Positions 34,918 through 45,028 of a stretch of DNA of 64,000 nt are shown piece by piece (position 1 is the stretch's first letter; every line of letters begins with the position of its first letter). A program made the translations under genes and the position numbers. The stretch is taken from positions 1,910,006 through 1,974,005 of the forward strand of contig NC_012751.1 of the NCBI RefSeq assembly GCF_000021705.1, given 5' to 3'. The notes under the pieces are model-generated. The model was not told the DNA's origin and searched no databases. It saw only the letters and a program-made list of their open reading frames with translations. The DNA is from Candidatus Hamiltonella defensa 5AT (Acyrthosiphon pisum) (GTDB lineage Bacteria; Pseudomonadota; Gammaproteobacteria; Enterobacterales; Enterobacteriaceae).

Positions 34918-35789
34918 GATTTTCCTTGAGGAAGACTGAGGCGATTTTTTTTATAGACATGATAACGGCGAGCCAGTACACCATATTTAGGAGAAAAATA
35001 AAAAGCCAATAAAAAGAACAACGTTTGTAGAGTGACGATGATCCCGCCTGTGGAACCATTAAGGTAAAAGCTGAAATAAGCACCAAGCGCACTGGTCACG
35101 GCACCAATCACGATCGCCATGATCAACAAATAGCCAAAACGATCTGTTAGAAGATAAGCGGTTGCGCCAGGTGTGATCACCATAGAGATCACTAAAATGG
35201 CGCCCACCGTTTGCAATGCTGCAACCGTGCAGGCACTCAGAAGTGTAAAAAAGATAATTTTTAATCGAAACGGTGATAAGCCGATAGAAACCGCATGATT
35301 TTCATCAAAAAAGACCACCAATAAATCTTTCCAAATGATGCAGAGCGTGAAAAAAGAAATAAAAATAATGAGTTGAACCTGCCATACATCATGATCAGCA
35401 ATCCCTAATATATTGCCGAAAATAATAGATTGCACATTAATTGAGGTGGGATTCAACGAAAGGATCAATAACCCAGCCGCAAAAAATGTCGAAAAAATAA
35501 AACCAATAATCGCATCTTCACGTAAGGAAGTGATATGTCGCATCAGCGTCATTGATAGAGCAGCCAGCATCCCCGTAAAAAATGCGCCTGCCGCATAAGG
35601 TAACCCTAAGGCATACGCCCCGGCGACGCCTGGAACAACAGAGTGAGCAAGCGCGTCCCCCATCAGTGACCAGCCTTTCAACATCAAATAAGCAGAAAGG
35701 AAAGCACAGGTTGCCCCGACAATGGTACTCACCCATATTGCTTTGACCATGTAATTGTAATGAAAGGGTTGCAGTAAAATGTCCCACAT
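34914..35789 (-). CDS. sitC: Manganese/iron ABC transporter permease SitC
   Basis: First ABC-3 family permease of SitABCD, 291 residues. KGWSLMGDALAHSVVPGVA and TVGAILVISMVITPGATAYLL parallel the same segments in sitD, showing the two permeases are ancient duplicates. Its start abuts the sitB stop. The C-terminal tail (ARRYHVYKKNRLSLPQGKS) is basic and cytoplasmic. Confidence 0.94.
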   Translation of the reverse strand: MWDILLQPFHYNYMVKAIWVSTIVGATCAFLSAYLMLKGWSLMGDALAHSVVPGVAGAYALGLPYAAGAFFTGMLAALSMTLMRHITSLREDAIIGFIFSTFFAAGLLILSLNPTSINVQSIIFGNILGIADHDVWQVQLIIFISFFTLCIIWKDLLVVFFDENHAVSIGLSPFRLKIIFFTLLSACTVAALQTVGAILVISMVITPGATAYLLTDRFGYLLIMAIVIGAVTSALGAYFSFYLNGSTGGIIVTLQTLFFLLAFYFSPKYGVLARRYHVYKKNRLSLPQGKS

Positions 35790-36680
35790 TTAAGAAGATG
35801 TCCCCTTGGATTTAGTTTGAGTTGGAGGATCATTTTTAGTATGGCCATAAAACACTACAGGGCGTTCATCATCAGTAATCACCGTCACGCTGCGGCCATC
35901 ATTATCCTCATGCAGTGCCGAACCAGAGAGATTAATATGCCGAAGTACACCGCCAAAAGTCATTTCCAGATTTTTTTGTGTAAAAGTCGTTTCTGTCCTA
36001 CCAGCACACAAAATTGTTCGGTTAATAAAAATAACGTGATCACAAAATTCTGGCACGCTCCCCAAATTATGGGTTGATACCAAAATTAAGTGATTTGTAT
36101 CCCGTAAAATACGCAACAAATCAATAATGGCGTTTTCTGTTTTAACATCGACACCAGTGAAAGGCTCGTCAAGTAGCAAGACAGACGCTTCTTGTGCCAG
36201 TGAACGTGCTAAAAATACCCGTTTTTTTTGTCCACCAGACAGCTCCCCAATTTGCCGTGTTGCTAATTCAGATAGGCCCATACGCTCTATGGCCTGATTC
36301 ACAATATTTTTATCTTTTTGGCTGGGGATCCGAAAAAAATTCATTTTTCCATAGCGCCCCATCATGACAACATCTTTGACCAGGACAGGGAAATTCCAAT
36401 CAATCTCTTCTGTTTGTGGTACATAAGCAATGCTGTTTTTACGCAAAGCATAACTGATGGGTTGATGATTCAAGCTCACATGACCTGATGTTGGTTTAAT
36501 AAGCCCGATAATGCTGTTAAATAAAGTCGATTTACCGCTGCCATTGACGCCCACTAGCGCACAGATTACACCGCCTGATAAAGCAAAACTCGCATCATAA
36601 ATCGCGGTATGACCATTTTTATAAGTGACAGAAACGTTTTCTACTAAAAGCTCAGGGCGGATAAACATGTCACTTTTCAT
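35790..36680 (-). CDS. sitB: Manganese/iron ABC transporter ATPase SitB
   Basis: ATPase of SitABCD, 296 residues. Walker A is GVNGSGKST (about residue 44), the Q-loop lies in AYVPQTEEIDWNFP, the signature is ELSGGQKKRVFLARSLAQ, Walker B is VLLLDEPFTGVD and the switch His lies in LVSTHNLG. The start overlaps the sitA stop by 4 bases. The C-terminal 40 residues after the ATPase core are polar and poorly conserved. Confidence 0.95.
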   Translation of the reverse strand: MKSDMFIRPELLVENVSVTYKNGHTAIYDASFALSGGVICALVGVNGSGKSTLFNSIIGLIKPTSGHVSLNHQPISYALRKNSIAYVPQTEEIDWNFPVLVKDVVMMGRYGKMNFFRIPSQKDKNIVNQAIERMGLSELATRQIGELSGGQKKRVFLARSLAQEASVLLLDEPFTGVDVKTENAIIDLLRILRDTNHLILVSTHNLGSVPEFCDHVIFINRTILCAGRTETTFTQKNLEMTFGGVLRHINLSGSALHEDNDGRSVTVITDDERPVVFYGHTKNDPPTQTKSKGTSS

Positions 36681-37660
36681 TGACCAAATCCTTTTGCTAT
36701 CGTTTGCACTGTGATGTTGAGCAGATCGATATAAGTAGGTACAGGCCCATTTTTATTGGAGAGGGAATCGACATAAAGAATACCCCCATATTGTGCGTCT
36801 GTCTCTTTACTGACCTGTTTTGCAGGTTTGTCAGAAATGGTGCTTTCACTAAATACAACGGGGATGCGATATTGACGAACAATATCAATTACTTTACGAA
36901 CTTGCTGAGGAGATCCTTGCTCCTCTGCATTGATCGGCCACAAATAAGCTTCCTTGAAAGCGTAATCTTGTGCCAAATAACTGAAAGCCCCTTCGCTGGT
37001 GACTAACCAGCGTTGATTTTCTGGAATACGAGCTAAACGTGCCCGCAATCGCGCATCTAGGGCACGAATTTGAAGAGCATAAGTCTCAGCATTTCGTTGA
37101 TACACAGCGGCATGTTCGGGATCATGTTTTTTGAAAGCGTTGCAAATATTATCAATATAAATTAAAGCATTAGAAGGCGACATCCAGGCGTGAGGGTTAG
37201 GAATGCCATGGTAAGGCCCCTCACGGATAGGTAAGGGTTGTATATTTTGGGTCACAATCACTGCAGGAACCTGTTTAATGTTTTCAAAAAAACGCTCGAA
37301 CCAACGTTCCAGGTGCATCCCATTCCATAGAATTAAATCAGCGGATTGTGCTTTCAAAATATCGCGTGGAGTAGGCTGATAACCATGGATTTCTGCGCCT
37401 GGTTTAGTAATGGACTCTACCACAGCCGCATCGCCTGCAATATTTTGGGCGATATCCTGAATAATGGTGAAAGTGGTGATGACTTTAAATAGCCTATGAT
37501 TTTTAGAAGCCGATATTTCGGCATGGTTAAAAGTACTGATTGAAAACAACGAAATCGATAATAATGTGAGATAAAAAAAACGAAGGCGATAAAAAAAATG
37601 ATTTAAAACGTAATCAACAGGTTTCTGGTTTAAAACCGTATTTTTATATTTATTAAACAT
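36677..37660 (-). CDS. sitA: Manganese/iron ABC transporter substrate-binding protein SitA
   Basis: Periplasmic metal-binding protein of cluster A-I (327 residues in the open frame; mature part about 280). Metal ligands are recognisable: His in GAEIHGYQPTPRD, His in IPNPHAWMSP, Glu in TSEGAFSYLAQ and Asp in GILYVDSLSN. The frame starts with a long Lys/Asn-rich stretch before the hydrophobic signal segment (FFYLTLLSISLFSISTF), so the true start may be further in; no second ATG before that segment makes ATG 37660 the best choice. The upstream region shows no clear Fur or MntR site. In Yersinia and Salmonella this system imports manganese and iron in hosts. Confidence 0.94.
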   Translation of the reverse strand: MFNKYKNTVLNQKPVDYVLNHFFYRLRFFYLTLLSISLFSISTFNHAEISASKNHRLFKVITTFTIIQDIAQNIAGDAAVVESITKPGAEIHGYQPTPRDILKAQSADLILWNGMHLERWFERFFENIKQVPAVIVTQNIQPLPIREGPYHGIPNPHAWMSPSNALIYIDNICNAFKKHDPEHAAVYQRNAETYALQIRALDARLRARLARIPENQRWLVTSEGAFSYLAQDYAFKEAYLWPINAEEQGSPQQVRKVIDIVRQYRIPVVFSESTISDKPAKQVSKETDAQYGGILYVDSLSNKNGPVPTYIDLLNITVQTIAKGFGQ

Positions 37661-37807
37661 ATATGTTATTTTTTTTGTTAATTTTAAAGAATGTCATTTA
37701 AATGAAGGGAATACTTTAGAAATACATTAATTTTTTAAATAATGCTATTGTTTACCATAAATTTAATAAAAAAATCCCATGAGATTTATTAATAAGGGAA
37801 AATTATA

Positions 37808-38614
37808 GTGCTAAAAACAAAAAAAACATATGCGATAAGGTATGTTAACGGTCAACCTGTGAAACATATTGTTTCAGATTTCAACTCGCAACCTAAATAT
37901 TCCAGGATACCCAAATTACCTCTGACAATCACAAAAACGTTCCGGGTCATGGTGTGGAATATTTTAAAACAACAACGAAAAGGTTGGCTTTCTGTGCTTA
38001 AAAAAAACGGAGAGAATACACAGCTGATGTTGCTACAGGAAGTAAAAACAAATCGAGAAATGCTCGATTTTGTTGCCTCTTATTACTTAACGGCCGATCA
38101 AGTCCCGGCTTTTTCATTGCCTAAGCATTCCTATGGTGTCATGACATTATCCTCAGCCTTTCCTGTTTATTGTTATCCACTACGCACAAGAGAGCCTCTA
38201 TTGGGTTTTTCAAAATCTGCATTAATCACAGTCTACCCAACTTATAAAGAAAATTTATTGATGGTGATCAATATTCATGCGATTAATTTCAGTCTAGGTA
38301 TTGAAAATTATAATCAACAACTTGAACCCATTGGAAAACAAATAGCGGCCCATAAAGGGCCTGTGATTTTAGCGGGAGATTTTAATACCTGGAGTAAAAA
38401 GAGAGTAAAAGCTCTAAAGGCATTTACTCAAAACATGAACCTGGAAGAGGTTTCATTTCCTGTTGATAATCGAAGCCTGGTTTTTGGGAGACCATTAGAC
38501 TTTATTTTTTTTAGAGGCCTTAATCTGATCCATTCCTCTGTATTAGCCACACAAGCCTCAGATCATAATCCTTTGTTAGTTCAATTCGATGTTTCATCAA
38601 ATACCATTGATTAA
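37808..38614 (+). CDS. yafD: YafD endonuclease/exonuclease/phosphatase-family protein
   Basis: A 268-residue EEP-superfamily protein matching E. coli YafD (266). Catalytic-type motifs are visible: VMVWNILKQQRKGW (Asn), LLQEVKTN (Glu metal ligand), VINIHAINFSLG, ILAGDFNTWS (Asp/Asn) and ASDHNPLL (Asp-His). The N-terminus TYAIRYVNGQPVKHI is also conserved. Substrate unknown. E. coli has yafD, yafE and mltD in a row; yafE is gone here and mltD lies convergently. Confidence 0.92.
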   Translation: MLKTKKTYAIRYVNGQPVKHIVSDFNSQPKYSRIPKLPLTITKTFRVMVWNILKQQRKGWLSVLKKNGENTQLMLLQEVKTNREMLDFVASYYLTADQVPAFSLPKHSYGVMTLSSAFPVYCYPLRTREPLLGFSKSALITVYPTYKENLLMVINIHAINFSLGIENYNQQLEPIGKQIAAHKGPVILAGDFNTWSKKRVKALKAFTQNMNLEEVSFPVDNRSLVFGRPLDFIFFRGLNLIHSSVLATQASDHNPLLVQFDVSSNTID

Positions 38615-38624
38615 TATCAGTAGC

Positions 38625-39860
38625 CTAGCCATTGAGATAATTTAACTCATTTTTCAGCTGTAAAACCTGCCCGATTTTTAAAAAATTCAAATCTTCTAAT
38701 TGATTCCAGTTTTTTACATCATGAACCTTAATGTTCATTCTCTGAGCAATACCAGATAATGTATCCCCTGCTGCAACTTTATAAAATACAGAGGGCATAT
38801 CATCATTTTTATGATTTGCTAAAAGCGTCGCTTCCTCCATTGATTTTTTCTTTGTTTTTAAAGCGATTTTAAATTGTTGGGCATGAGATTGAGGCACCAT
38901 AAAATAATGAGGCCCACTCAATGGGGTACTGCTATGTTTATAGCCAAAATTATATAATTTAAATTTAGATAAAGGTAATCCAGACATTTCAGCCGCTTGA
39001 GTTAATTTCATAGGATGATCGAGATTGACTACAATTAAACCCCTATTTTCATCAGATATTGGTAATTTGACCCCATATTTTTCACTGTTTTTAATAATGT
39101 CACTCAAAGCGAGCATCTTAGGGATATACAAAGAGGTTTCTCGAGGGAGAGATAAAGCCCAAAAATGAGTCGGTTTCCCCTGTGCTTTATTGGCTTTTAT
39201 TTGTCTCAATACACAATATTCCCCGCAGTTATAAGCGGCGATGGTCAGCAACCAGTCTCCGTTGAACTTACGATTTAAATTTTGCATTAAATCCAAGGCA
39301 GCATGGGTAGACGCAAGTACATCGTGACGGCCGTCATACCATTCATTTTGTTTCACACCATAATATTTAGCAGTACTAGACAACATTTGCCACAAGCCAG
39401 CAGCCTTGGCAGATGAAATGGCGGCTGGATTAAAATTACTTTCTACCATGGGGAGTAAAACCAATTTCATCGGCATGTTGCGTTTTTGAATCTCTTCAGC
39501 AATAAGATACATGTAAGGCTCAGCATTTAATGCCAGATTGTAAAAATGTTGTTTGGTTTTTAAGAGCTTTTCTTTTTGCTCACGAATGCGCTCATTGTCC
39601 TCAATCGGTTCGTTTAAATGCTTTTTAACAAAAGACCATAGATTTTTTTGCTCTACATTTTGAATGTTCTGGGTATCAGATTTAAAGTCAGCATCTGATT
39701 TTTTTACTGTCAACCTTTGATTGACATTTCGGGTCACCATTGTCTTTTCAGTGGAGACATCTATAGAATTTTGAATAGGTTTTTCAGCTTGTTTCTGGTA
39801 TTTAATAGACTGACAGCTGGCTAAAAAAACAGCAGCCAAAAATATAGTTTTTATTTTCAT
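38625..39860 (-). CDS. mltD: Membrane-bound lytic murein transglycosylase D
   Basis: Cleaves peptidoglycan glycan strands with formation of anhydromuramic ends. A lipoprotein signal with FLASCQS (Cys about 16) is followed by a variable linker, the SLT domain (VLLPMVESNFNPAAISSAKAAGLWQML with catalytic Glu, then YDGRHDVLASTHAALDLM and AYNCGEYCV), and a single C-terminal LysM repeat (YKVAAGDTLSGIAQRMNI). At 411 residues it is shorter than E. coli MltD (452), which has two LysM repeats, so one repeat has been lost. Confidence 0.93.
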   Translation of the reverse strand: MKIKTIFLAAVFLASCQSIKYQKQAEKPIQNSIDVSTEKTMVTRNVNQRLTVKKSDADFKSDTQNIQNVEQKNLWSFVKKHLNEPIEDNERIREQKEKLLKTKQHFYNLALNAEPYMYLIAEEIQKRNMPMKLVLLPMVESNFNPAAISSAKAAGLWQMLSSTAKYYGVKQNEWYDGRHDVLASTHAALDLMQNLNRKFNGDWLLTIAAYNCGEYCVLRQIKANKAQGKPTHFWALSLPRETSLYIPKMLALSDIIKNSEKYGVKLPISDENRGLIVVNLDHPMKLTQAAEMSGLPLSKFKLYNFGYKHSSTPLSGPHYFMVPQSHAQQFKIALKTKKKSMEEATLLANHKNDDMPSVFYKVAAGDTLSGIAQRMNIKVHDVKNWNQLEDLNFLKIGQVLQLKNELNYLNG

Positions 39861-40032
39861 AGAATCTCTTTAATCTGAATATTTTTTAGTTAGAATTAAT
39901 CTGTTGATTAAAAAATGAGCAAATCTACTGTATTTGCGAAAGCAACACAATCGGATCTGCTTTAAAAGCTCTATGTTTTCGCTTTATTTACCTTAAATTG
40001 ACAAAACTCTACGGTTATTGAATCAATCTGAT

Positions 40033-40782
40033 TTAAAAACGGTCTTTCATTTCACGTAAAGTAGAAAAAACAGACAGAGGATCATGTTTGTGAGTGCCCA
40101 TTTTTTTTTGTAAAAAGCTTTCTTTACAGCGCAAAAAAAGATTGACTTGACGCTCAAGCTTAAGGAGAGCGGGTAACGTAGGTTGATTTTTTGCTTTTAA
40201 TTGTTCTGCCTGTTTCTGATAGAGAGCAATCTGTGGATCATCAGGTAAAATCGAGCGAGCAAATTTGAGATTAGAAAGTGTATATTCGTGTCCTGCACAA
40301 ATTAAGGTTTCATCTGGTAATTGTATTAATTTTTGGATTGAGTCATACATTTGATCTGCCGTACCTTCAAATAAACGTCCGCAACCGGCTGAAAATAACG
40401 TATCCCCGCAAAAAAGATAAGGAGCAGAATAGTATGCAATATGGCCTAAAGTGTGTCCTGGGACTTCAATGACAGAAAATGTTTGAGAACAAATAAATAA
40501 CTGATCTCCCTCTTTTAATAGTATGGTCGCGCCTTTTTTGTTCGTTTCTTTTGGACCATAGACAGGAATATCTGGAAAACGCCGCAATAATTGAGGTACA
40601 CCTCCCAGGTGATCTTGATGATGGTGGGTCAATAAAATGGCTTGGGGTAAAAGGCCTTTATATGTTAATACAGATTCAACAGGAGAAGCCTCGCCGGGAT
40701 CGACTATCACACAATGCTGATTGGAATCCGCCAAAAGCCAAATATAGTTACTTTCTAGTGCTGGAATATGAATCAGTCTCAT
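40033..40782 (-). CDS. gloB: Hydroxyacylglutathione hydrolase (glyoxalase II)
   Basis: Hydrolyses S-lactoylglutathione in methylglyoxal detoxification. The metallo-beta-lactamase signature LTHHHQDHLGG (about residue 53), the GHTLGHIAYY His, FCGDTLFSAGCGRLFEGT Asp and CAGHEYTLSNLKFA are all present. The start at 40782 (MRLIHIPALESNYIWL) is set by homology; the open frame extends upstream into the divergent yafS promoter region. 249 residues (E. coli 251). Confidence 0.96.
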   Translation of the reverse strand: MRLIHIPALESNYIWLLADSNQHCVIVDPGEASPVESVLTYKGLLPQAILLTHHHQDHLGGVPQLLRRFPDIPVYGPKETNKKGATILLKEGDQLFICSQTFSVIEVPGHTLGHIAYYSAPYLFCGDTLFSAGCGRLFEGTADQMYDSIQKLIQLPDETLICAGHEYTLSNLKFARSILPDDPQIALYQKQAEQLKAKNQPTLPALLKLERQVNLFLRCKESFLQKKMGTHKHDPLSVFSTLREMKDRF

Positions 40783-40835
40783 AAAATCTCTCTCAAAACG
40801 TATTGTTGACGTTAACAAAAATAGACCATAGCACA

Positions 40836-41543
40836 ATGAAACTTCTCAGTTCATACCTAAAAATGCCTGCGCCCAGCTCTTGGAATGAATTTCCATTGGG
40901 CCCAAATTATCGTTTTGAAATTCAACAACATATGCAACCTTGGTGGCCAAAATTTTTTGGATTTTATTTGCTCAAAATCGGAGCGCTTAGCACAGAAATT
41001 GACACTCGCGAATGTGCGATCCCCCATCAGATTAATGTTGGGGAGCGGGGTGATCAAATGCAAGTCATTGCTGACCTTAACCAATTGCCTTTTTCTGAAA
41101 AATCGTCGGATGTTTGCCTGCTTTTTCATACTTTATCCGCAGTGGAGGATCCTTATCGTTTTTTACGAGAAGTCGACCGCATATTAGTTGATGACGGTTG
41201 GTTGGTGATCAGTCATTTTAATTCATTCAGTTTGTTAGGGATCGGAAAATTACTGCCTGTGATAAAGAGGAGGCAACCTTATGTCTGCCCAATGTTTTCT
41301 AGAATGCGTGTATTGGATTGGCTAGGTTTACTTAATTATGAAATCGTCCATCAAATCGGGTTTCATGTTCTTCCCTGGCATCATCGGGGGGAATATTCTA
41401 TGAATATTCATTTACCTGCCATTAGTTGTCTTAGCCTCATCATTGCTCGTAAGCGAACCATGCCATTAAGTTTAGATGCACTCAAATTGAGAACGCCTAA
41501 ACGTTGTTTTAGCCCAGTCAGCACAGAAAATTATAAAATCTAA
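40836..41543 (+). CDS. yafS: YafS SAM-dependent methyltransferase
   Basis: A class I methyltransferase of about 235 residues matching E. coli YafS. LLKIGALSTEID near residue 45, the motif LNQLPFSEKSSDVCLLFHTL and VLIDDGWLVISHFN-like segment (ILVDDGWLVISHFNSFSLLG) are recognisable; the glycine-rich SAM loop is weak, as it is in E. coli YafS. The ATG at 40836 matches the homolog start. Divergent from gloB with a 53-bp spacer, as in E. coli; the next E. coli genes rnhA and dnaQ are replaced by the heme locus. Substrate unknown. Confidence 0.9.
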   Translation: MKLLSSYLKMPAPSSWNEFPLGPNYRFEIQQHMQPWWPKFFGFYLLKIGALSTEIDTRECAIPHQINVGERGDQMQVIADLNQLPFSEKSSDVCLLFHTLSAVEDPYRFLREVDRILVDDGWLVISHFNSFSLLGIGKLLPVIKRRQPYVCPMFSRMRVLDWLGLLNYEIVHQIGFHVLPWHHRGEYSMNIHLPAISCLSLIIARKRTMPLSLDALKLRTPKRCFSPVSTENYKI

Positions 41544-41662
41544 ATCCTTATTTTTTAAAATTCTTCTGATTTGCATAATGATGATCCCGATTTCTCCTCG
41601 TTTCATGACTTTCTCTTAAACAAAAGCAAAATTTTTACTTGAAGTGATAAATGATTATATAT

Positions 41663-41681
41663 AATAATGAGAATCATTCTT
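41663..41681 (+). promoter_or_regulatory. Fur box upstream of hmuR
   Basis: AATAATGAGAATCATTCTT is a close match to the Fur consensus dyad (GATAATGATAATCATTATC). It lies about 150 bases before hmuR, so the heme-uptake operon is probably repressed by iron-loaded Fur. Confidence 0.87.
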
Positions 41682-41830
41682 AACTAAAAAAAGCCTCCCA
41701 GATTTCTTGCCAGGATCAAGGTCGCCAGCATATTTAGAAGCGTCTTTTGATAGATCGATTGCACCGAAAAAACAATGCCATCTGTCTATAGATACCTGGT
41801 TATTTTTAAATTTATACAGAGAACTGACTT

Positions 41831-43879
41831 ATGTCTTTTACATTGCCAAAATTATTACGTCTTTCCTCTTTAACCCTTGCCATCTCTTTGCCTTCTTTAG
41901 CTTATGCAGAAAGCGGGATGCCAGATAAAATCGAAACAGAAGAGAAGAAGCCCTCTTTTAATAAACAGTCTCTTAAAACAGAAACCATCACCGTGACGGC
42001 CACGGGTAACCCACGCGATACTTTTTCTACGCCCATGATGATTACTGTGATTGACAGAGATAATGCCAAAAGTGACACCGCTTCGTCCGCAGCCGATATA
42101 TTGCTTTCCACACCAGGCATCACGATTGAAGGGGTTGGTCGCAAAAACGGTCAAGATGTTAATATGAGGGGATATGGAGGAAAAGGGATTCTTACACTGA
42201 TAGATGGTGTGCGCCAAAATTTAGATACAGGGCACATGAGTGGTCATTTCATTGATCCCAGCTTCATCAAACAAGTAGAAATTGTGCGAGGGCCTTCCGC
42301 ATTATTGTACGGCAGTGGCGCATTGGGGGGGGTGATTTCTTATCAAACTGTGGATACGGTTGATCTATTGCAACCTGGTCGAAACTCAGGATATCGCGTA
42401 TTCAGCATGGGTGCCACAGGCGATCGCAGTCTTGGTATAGGTGCGACGGTCTTTGGTAAAACCGATGATCTGGATGGTTTAATCACTTTTAGTGTTCGTG
42501 ATGTCGGAAATATCAAAGAAAGTGATGGTATCAATGCGCCAAATGACGAAGGGATTCGTAACCTTATGGCAAAAGGCACCTGGAAAATAGACGACTCACA
42601 ATCTCTCAGTGCTAATGTGCGCTATTATCGCAACAATGCTGAGGAAATTTTGAATCCGCAAGAAGTCAACCCTTCACTAAGAAATCCCATGACGGACCGC
42701 AAAACAGTTCAAAAAGATGTACAGTTCAGTTATGCCCTTAATCCAAAAACATCAGATTGGCTGGATGCCAAAACCACCCTGTATTATTCAGATGTGAGCA
42801 TTGATGACAAAGTCAAAAAACGAGCAGATCAAGGACGAACACAAAAAACGCTGGGTACAAAATTAGAAAACCGGAGTCGTTTATTGACACATAGCCCTGC
42901 CGCTCATTTATTGACCTACGGTACTGAATTTTATCAGCAAAAACAAAAACCCGAAGGTCACGCTAAGGCTTTTCCTGATGCAAAAACCAATTTTGCGTCT
43001 GGTTGGGTTCAGGATGAAATCACTTTCCGTGATTTACCGGTGTCGCTCTTAATAGGCACCCGCTTTGATCGCTATAAAGCTAAAAATCCCAAAAATGCAG
43101 ATATCTCTGCGGATAATTGGTCATCACGAGGGGCTGTCACCCTCACTCCCACCGATTGGCTCATGTTGTTTGCTTCTTATGGACAGGCTTTCCGGGCACC
43201 GACTATGGGTGAGATGTACAATGATGCCCAACATTTTCGGGGTAACCGTTTCAAGCCGAATCCCAACTTAAAACCAGAAAAAAATGCGACCCAGGAATAT
43301 GGTTTTGGGGTGAAATTTGATGATCTGGTTCTAACAGAAGACAGTGTAGAATTTAAAGCCAGCTATTTTAGTACTCAAGCAACAGATTACATCACAACAG
43401 AGGTGAATTTTAGAAAGGGCACTACGCAGTATGTCAACGTTCCGGATACCAATATTTGGGGTTGGGATGCCGTATTAAACTACAAAACGCCTTGGTTTGG
43501 GTGGAATTTAGCCTATAACCGCACCCACGGTAAAAATGAAAAAACAGGGCTTTATATTTCTTCTATCAACCCTGACACACTCACAAGCTCTCTCGATATT
43601 CCCATACCAAAAAAGGATCTTTCAGCTGGCTGGGTAATGACGTTAGCAGAAAGCACAGATTTTATGAAATCCCCTGGCACGACTCATTCACAGGAAATCA
43701 AAGCACAACCAGGCTACGCGGTTCATGATTTTTATCTTAGCTACAAAGGCCAGAATCAGTTTCAAGGCGTGACGACCAATCTGGTATTGGCGAATGCTTT
43801 TGACAAAGAGTACTACTCACCACAAGGCGTTCCACAATTAGGTCGCACAGCGAAATTATTGATCAGCTATCAGTGGTAA
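41831..43879 (+). CDS. hmuR: TonB-dependent outer-membrane heme receptor
   Basis: Outer-membrane receptor for heme/hemoproteins, 682 residues. A signal peptide ends at SLAYAES (about residue 27), the TonB box is ETITVTATG, the plug domain contains DVNMRGYGGKGILTLIDGVRQN and VEIVRGPSALLYGSGALGGVI, and the barrel ends with aromatic YQW. The FRAP and NPNL motifs of heme receptors are present (FRAPTMGEMYNDAQHF, then NPNLKPEKN), with a His between them. First gene of hmuRSTUV behind a Fur box. The gene is full length, so heme uptake from the host seems functional. Confidence 0.95.
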   Translation: MSFTLPKLLRLSSLTLAISLPSLAYAESGMPDKIETEEKKPSFNKQSLKTETITVTATGNPRDTFSTPMMITVIDRDNAKSDTASSAADILLSTPGITIEGVGRKNGQDVNMRGYGGKGILTLIDGVRQNLDTGHMSGHFIDPSFIKQVEIVRGPSALLYGSGALGGVISYQTVDTVDLLQPGRNSGYRVFSMGATGDRSLGIGATVFGKTDDLDGLITFSVRDVGNIKESDGINAPNDEGIRNLMAKGTWKIDDSQSLSANVRYYRNNAEEILNPQEVNPSLRNPMTDRKTVQKDVQFSYALNPKTSDWLDAKTTLYYSDVSIDDKVKKRADQGRTQKTLGTKLENRSRLLTHSPAAHLLTYGTEFYQQKQKPEGHAKAFPDAKTNFASGWVQDEITFRDLPVSLLIGTRFDRYKAKNPKNADISADNWSSRGAVTLTPTDWLMLFASYGQAFRAPTMGEMYNDAQHFRGNRFKPNPNLKPEKNATQEYGFGVKFDDLVLTEDSVEFKASYFSTQATDYITTEVNFRKGTTQYVNVPDTNIWGWDAVLNYKTPWFGWNLAYNRTHGKNEKTGLYISSINPDTLTSSLDIPIPKKDLSAGWVMTLAESTDFMKSPGTTHSQEIKAQPGYAVHDFYLSYKGQNQFQGVTTNLVLANAFDKEYYSPQGVPQLGRTAKLLISYQW

Positions 43880-43956
43880 TTTTTTGTATAAAATTTCCCA
43901 CAGAGATAAAAAACCTATGGGATCTGTCACTCATCTAACAGGATAAAAATATAACC

Positions 43957-45012
43957 ATGCTATCGTCTTTCTATAAAGAAGCGTTACAGACCCAGCAGAA
44001 TCATTCACACAAAAATACCGCGATTGACGAACGACTCAACATCAGCACGGCAGAGTCGATGCAGGCTCGTCTTGGGCAGGGTGTACAATACTTACAGGCA
44101 GATGTGCGTACGTTATTGTCTGAATTGGAAAGTGTGGGTACAACGCTTTCCATAACACGGAATCAACACGCCATACACGAAGTGATTGGGCGTTACGAAA
44201 ATCAAAGAATCATCCCAAATGGGCATTCAGGTGTGATCCTCAATCCTGGGGCGTTAGATTTACGTTTGTTTTTTAATCAATTTGGTCACGTTTTTAGCCT
44301 TGAAGAACCTGGTTCAACAGGCCCAAAATACAGCATTCACTTTTACGACACGCAGGGCCATGGCGTTCATGAAGTGCATTGTATTAATGAAACCGATAAA
44401 ACCGCTTGGCTTGCTGTGATCAAAAAATATGCGACAGAAACACCAGGGGCTCCACATATTTCTGCCGAAAAACCCAATCAAACACCCTCGCAAAAAACAT
44501 TTGAGCCTTCCAATGAATTAATTCAAGAAATTGAAATGCAATGGCGGGCCATGGATGATGTCCATCAGTTTTTTAAATTATTAAATCAATATGGCGTCAA
44601 ACGAACGCAGCTGTTTCATGCAGTTAAAAACCAGGATCTGGCTAGAAGAGTGAAAAACACGGCTTTGATCTCTCTGCTTGAAGAGTCGTCACAAGAACAG
44701 AATAACATCATGATTTTCGTTCCTAATCGCGCTTGTACTCAAATTTTTACGGGTGCGATTGAATATGTGATGTTAACGCCGCAACATCCCTGGATGACTG
44801 CTTCTAATTCTACTTTTAGGTTGCATCTTAATATCAATGCGATTACCGAAAGTTGGATTACCCGAAAAAATACCAAAGACGGCTTTGTCACCAGCCTGGA
44901 AGTGTTCGATGCGAATGGCGATCAAATTGTGCAATTGTTTGGTCAGCGTGCTGAAGGGCAGCACGAACAAAAACAATGGCGTCGTCAAACCTTTTCTTTA
45001 TTAAGTTATTAA
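43957..45012 (+). CDS. hmuS: Heme-degrading/heme-trafficking protein HmuS (HemS/ChuS family)
   Basis: Cytosolic partner that receives and can degrade imported heme. 351 residues, matching HemS/ChuS (about 345). The two structural repeats of the family are evident: the first half with SVGTTLSITRNQHAIHEVIG and LDLRLFFNQFGHVF, and the second half with WRAMDDVHQFFKLLNQYGV, NRACTQIFTGAIEYV and the ending DQIVQLFGQRAEGQ. Iron released from heme would join the Fur-controlled pool. It lies 77 bp after hmuR and 16 bp before hmuT. Confidence 0.93.
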   Translation: MLSSFYKEALQTQQNHSHKNTAIDERLNISTAESMQARLGQGVQYLQADVRTLLSELESVGTTLSITRNQHAIHEVIGRYENQRIIPNGHSGVILNPGALDLRLFFNQFGHVFSLEEPGSTGPKYSIHFYDTQGHGVHEVHCINETDKTAWLAVIKKYATETPGAPHISAEKPNQTPSQKTFEPSNELIQEIEMQWRAMDDVHQFFKLLNQYGVKRTQLFHAVKNQDLARRVKNTALISLLEESSQEQNNIMIFVPNRACTQIFTGAIEYVMLTPQHPWMTASNSTFRLHLNINAITESWITRKNTKDGFVTSLEVFDANGDQIVQLFGQRAEGQHEQKQWRRQTFSLLSY

Positions 45013-45028
45013 CGCAGAGTCCTAAAAA

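Noticed and set aside
37661..37807. Fur or MntR box upstream of sitA
   Set aside because: No convincing match; only weak AATGACATT-like half-sites.
41707..41928. 73-residue frame upstream of and into hmuR
   Set aside because: Overlaps the Fur-controlled leader and signal-peptide region in another frame; no domain.
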